From Herbaspirillum sp. ST 5-3 (GTDB taxonomy: Bacteria; Pseudomonadota; Gammaproteobacteria; Burkholderiales; Burkholderiaceae_D): DNA of 64,000 nucleotides. The notes under the pieces are model-generated. The model was not told the DNA's origin and made no database searches. It saw nothing but the letters and a program-made list of their open reading frames with translations. Numbering within the stretch: the first letter of the stretch is position 1; the number at the start of each line of letters is the position of its first letter. Shown piece by piece: positions 62,781-64,000 of the stretch. The stretch spans positions 124,001-188,000 of the forward strand of contig NZ_STGI01000005.1 in NCBI RefSeq assembly GCF_004804275.1, read 5' to 3'. Both the position numbers and the translations under genes were made by a program.

Positions 62781-64000
62781 CTATTCCGCAACGGCAGCAG
62801 CGGTAACCTGCTGGGGCGCGCGTGCCGGCGCTTGTTGTTGCGGTTTGGCTTGTGCCTGTTGTGCCTGTTGCTGCGCCGGAACCTGGCCCGGCTTCTGGGC
62901 TTGCGCCAGTGTCGCCAGCACGTCATTTGTCGGACCAAACAGTTGCGCAACGCCGTCGCGCAACAACAGCAGCTTGTTGGTCGCGCTGATGACGCTGGTC
63001 CTGTGGGTGACTAGCACGACGGTCTTTCCGCGATTGCGCAGGTCGACAATAGCGGCGACCAGTGCCTGCTCTCCGACTTCGTCAAGGTTGGAATTGGGCT
63101 CGTCCAGCACCAGAAGGGACGGGTCGCCATACATGGCGCGGGCCAGGCCGATGCGCTGCTTCTGCCCGCCGGATAGTCCTGCGCCGCCATCGCCCAACGG
63201 TGTGTCATAGCCTTTCGGCAGGTGCAGGATCATGTCGTGCACGCCGGCGCGCTTGGCCGCATCCACCACCTTGTCCGAATCCACTTCGCCGAAGCGCGCG
63301 ATATTTTCCGCAACGGTACCGCCGAACAGCTCGATATCCTGGGGCAGATACCCGATATACGGACCCAGTTCATCCTTGTTCCACTGGTAGATATCGGCGC
63401 CATCCAGGCGCACCTTTCCCATTGCGGCCGGCCAGATGCCGACCAGCAGGCGCGCCAATGTCGATTTGCCCGATCCGCTCGGGCCGATCACGCCCAGCGA
63501 GTCGCCTGCCTGCAGGGCGAGATTCAAGCCCCGGATCACCGGCACCTGAACACCCGGCGGTGCGGCGGACACCGATTCCACTGCAATTGCGCCCTGCGGC
63601 GCGGGCAGCGGCATGCCAACAACGCGTGGCGGATTGGCTTCCAGCAGTTGCGTCAGACGTGCATAGGCGCTGCGAGTGCTGCTCCACTGCTTCCAGACGC
63701 CGATCAGCATCTGCACAGGGCTGAGTGCGCGTCCCATCAGAATAGAGGCGGCAATCATCATGCCCGGGGTGATCTTGCCTTCGACAGCCAGCAGCGCGCC
63801 AAAGCCGAGCACCAGCGATTGCAGCGAAGTCTGGAAGAACTTGGTGATCGCACCGACGATGCCGGCCTTATCGCTGGCTTCGGCCTGCAATTGCAGGAAA
63901 CGGCCGTGCAACTTGAACCAGCGGTGAATAAGGCTTTGCAGCATACCCATCGACTCGATCACTTCCGCATTGCGCAGATTGTTGTTGGCCAATGTGCTCG
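62781..64000 (-). CDS. Type I secretion ABC transporter permease/ATPase, PrtD/LipB type (5' end outside window)
   Basis: The visible 406 residues include the end of the membrane domain and the ATPase domain: Walker [11 protein letters not shown]-loop near [14 protein letters not shown], signature [14 protein letters not shown], Walker [13 protein letters not shown]. Reading stays open at the right edge ([16 protein letters not shown]), so the N-terminal part is outside. The last 40 residues are a Gln/Pro/Ala-rich tail ([16 protein letters not shown]), unusual for this family. The gene is the first of the ABC-HlyD-TolC operon, whose substrate is not visible here. Confidence 0.93.
   Translation of the reverse strand, partial: STLANNNLRNAEVIESMGMLQSLIHRWFKLHGRFLQLQAEASDKAGIVGAITKFFQTSLQSLVLGFGALLAVEGKITPGMMIAASILMGRALSPVQMLIGVWKQWSSTRSAYARLTQLLEANPPRVVGMPLPAPQGAIAVESVSAAPPGVQVPVIRGLNLALQAGDSLGVIGPSGSGKSTLARLLVGIWPAAMGKVRLDGADIYQWNKDELGPYIGYLPQDIELFGGTVAENIARFGEVDSDKVVDAAKRAGVHDMILHLPKGYDTPLGDGGAGLSGGQKQRIGLARAMYGDPSLLVLDEPNSNLDEVGEQALVAAIVDLRNRGKTVVLVTHRTSVISATNKLLLLRDGVAQLFGPTNDVLATLAQAQKPGQVPAQQQAQQAQAKPQQQAPARAPQQVTAAAVAE

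Overview
This window looks like chromosomal DNA of a betaproteobacterium in the order Burkholderiales, most like the Oxalobacteraceae (Herbaspirillum, Herminiimonas, Noviherbaspirillum). That rests on the style of the housekeeping genes (dnaE, glcB, trhO, msbA/waaF, a hut cluster ending in formimidoylglutamase) and on the high G+C. The placement is inference, because no database could be searched. I saw no rRNA, tRNA or CRISPR array and no recognisable insertion sequence.

Bases 1-17,230 are an accessory block, A/T-richer by eye than the rest. It encodes a VirB/VirD4 type IV secretion system split into two divergent arms around a gene-poor 1-kb region. The minus arm is virB2-virB3-virB4-virB6 (5787 down to 1600). 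The plus arm is a virB7-like lipoprotein, virB8, virB9, virB10, virB11 and virD4 (6810-15282), mostly joined by ATGA overlaps. Two parts are unusual. VirB9 carries four tandem 26-residue repeats right after its signal peptide. The VirD4 coupling protein is 1310 residues long, because about 700 residues follow its ATPase: a methyltransferase-like region, a TPR-like helical stretch and a GNAT acetyltransferase domain. No relaxase, VirB1 or VirB5 is visible. Candidate cargo or accessory proteins flank the system: a repeat-bearing membrane protein at the left edge, a charged coiled-coil protein at 15596-16498, and a small PH-domain membrane protein.

Bases 17.5-20.2 kb hold a molybdate uptake operon, modA-mop protein-modB-modC, closed by a perfect 28-bp inverted repeat. 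Bases 20.3-32.1 kb hold histidine utilisation: divergent hutC, then a branched-chain-type ABC transporter (five genes) read into hutU, hutH, hutG, hutD and hutI. A 16-bp palindrome of HutC type lies inside the spacer of the predicted promoter, so uptake and breakdown are probably derepressed together by urocanate.

Bases 32.1-43.5 kb are a lipopolysaccharide/envelope region: msbA, an AhpD-like gene and waaF on the minus strand; an O-antigen-ligase-like gene and two GT2 glycosyltransferases on the plus strand; then galE and a GT4 glycosyltransferase. A TipA-type MerR regulator with a 19-bp-spacer promoter and a DUF1579-like gene sit within it.

Bases 43.6-57.7 kb are mixed housekeeping: an MFS transporter, malate synthase G, a ParB-domain protein, two exported hydrolase-like proteins, a LysR regulator divergent from DUF2917 and GNAT genes, DNA polymerase III alpha and TrhO. 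The right end (57.9-64 kb) has a lipoprotein combining DUF4214-like repeats with a TbpB-like barrel, convergent with a type I secretion operon (ABC ATPase cut by the window edge, HlyD, TolC).
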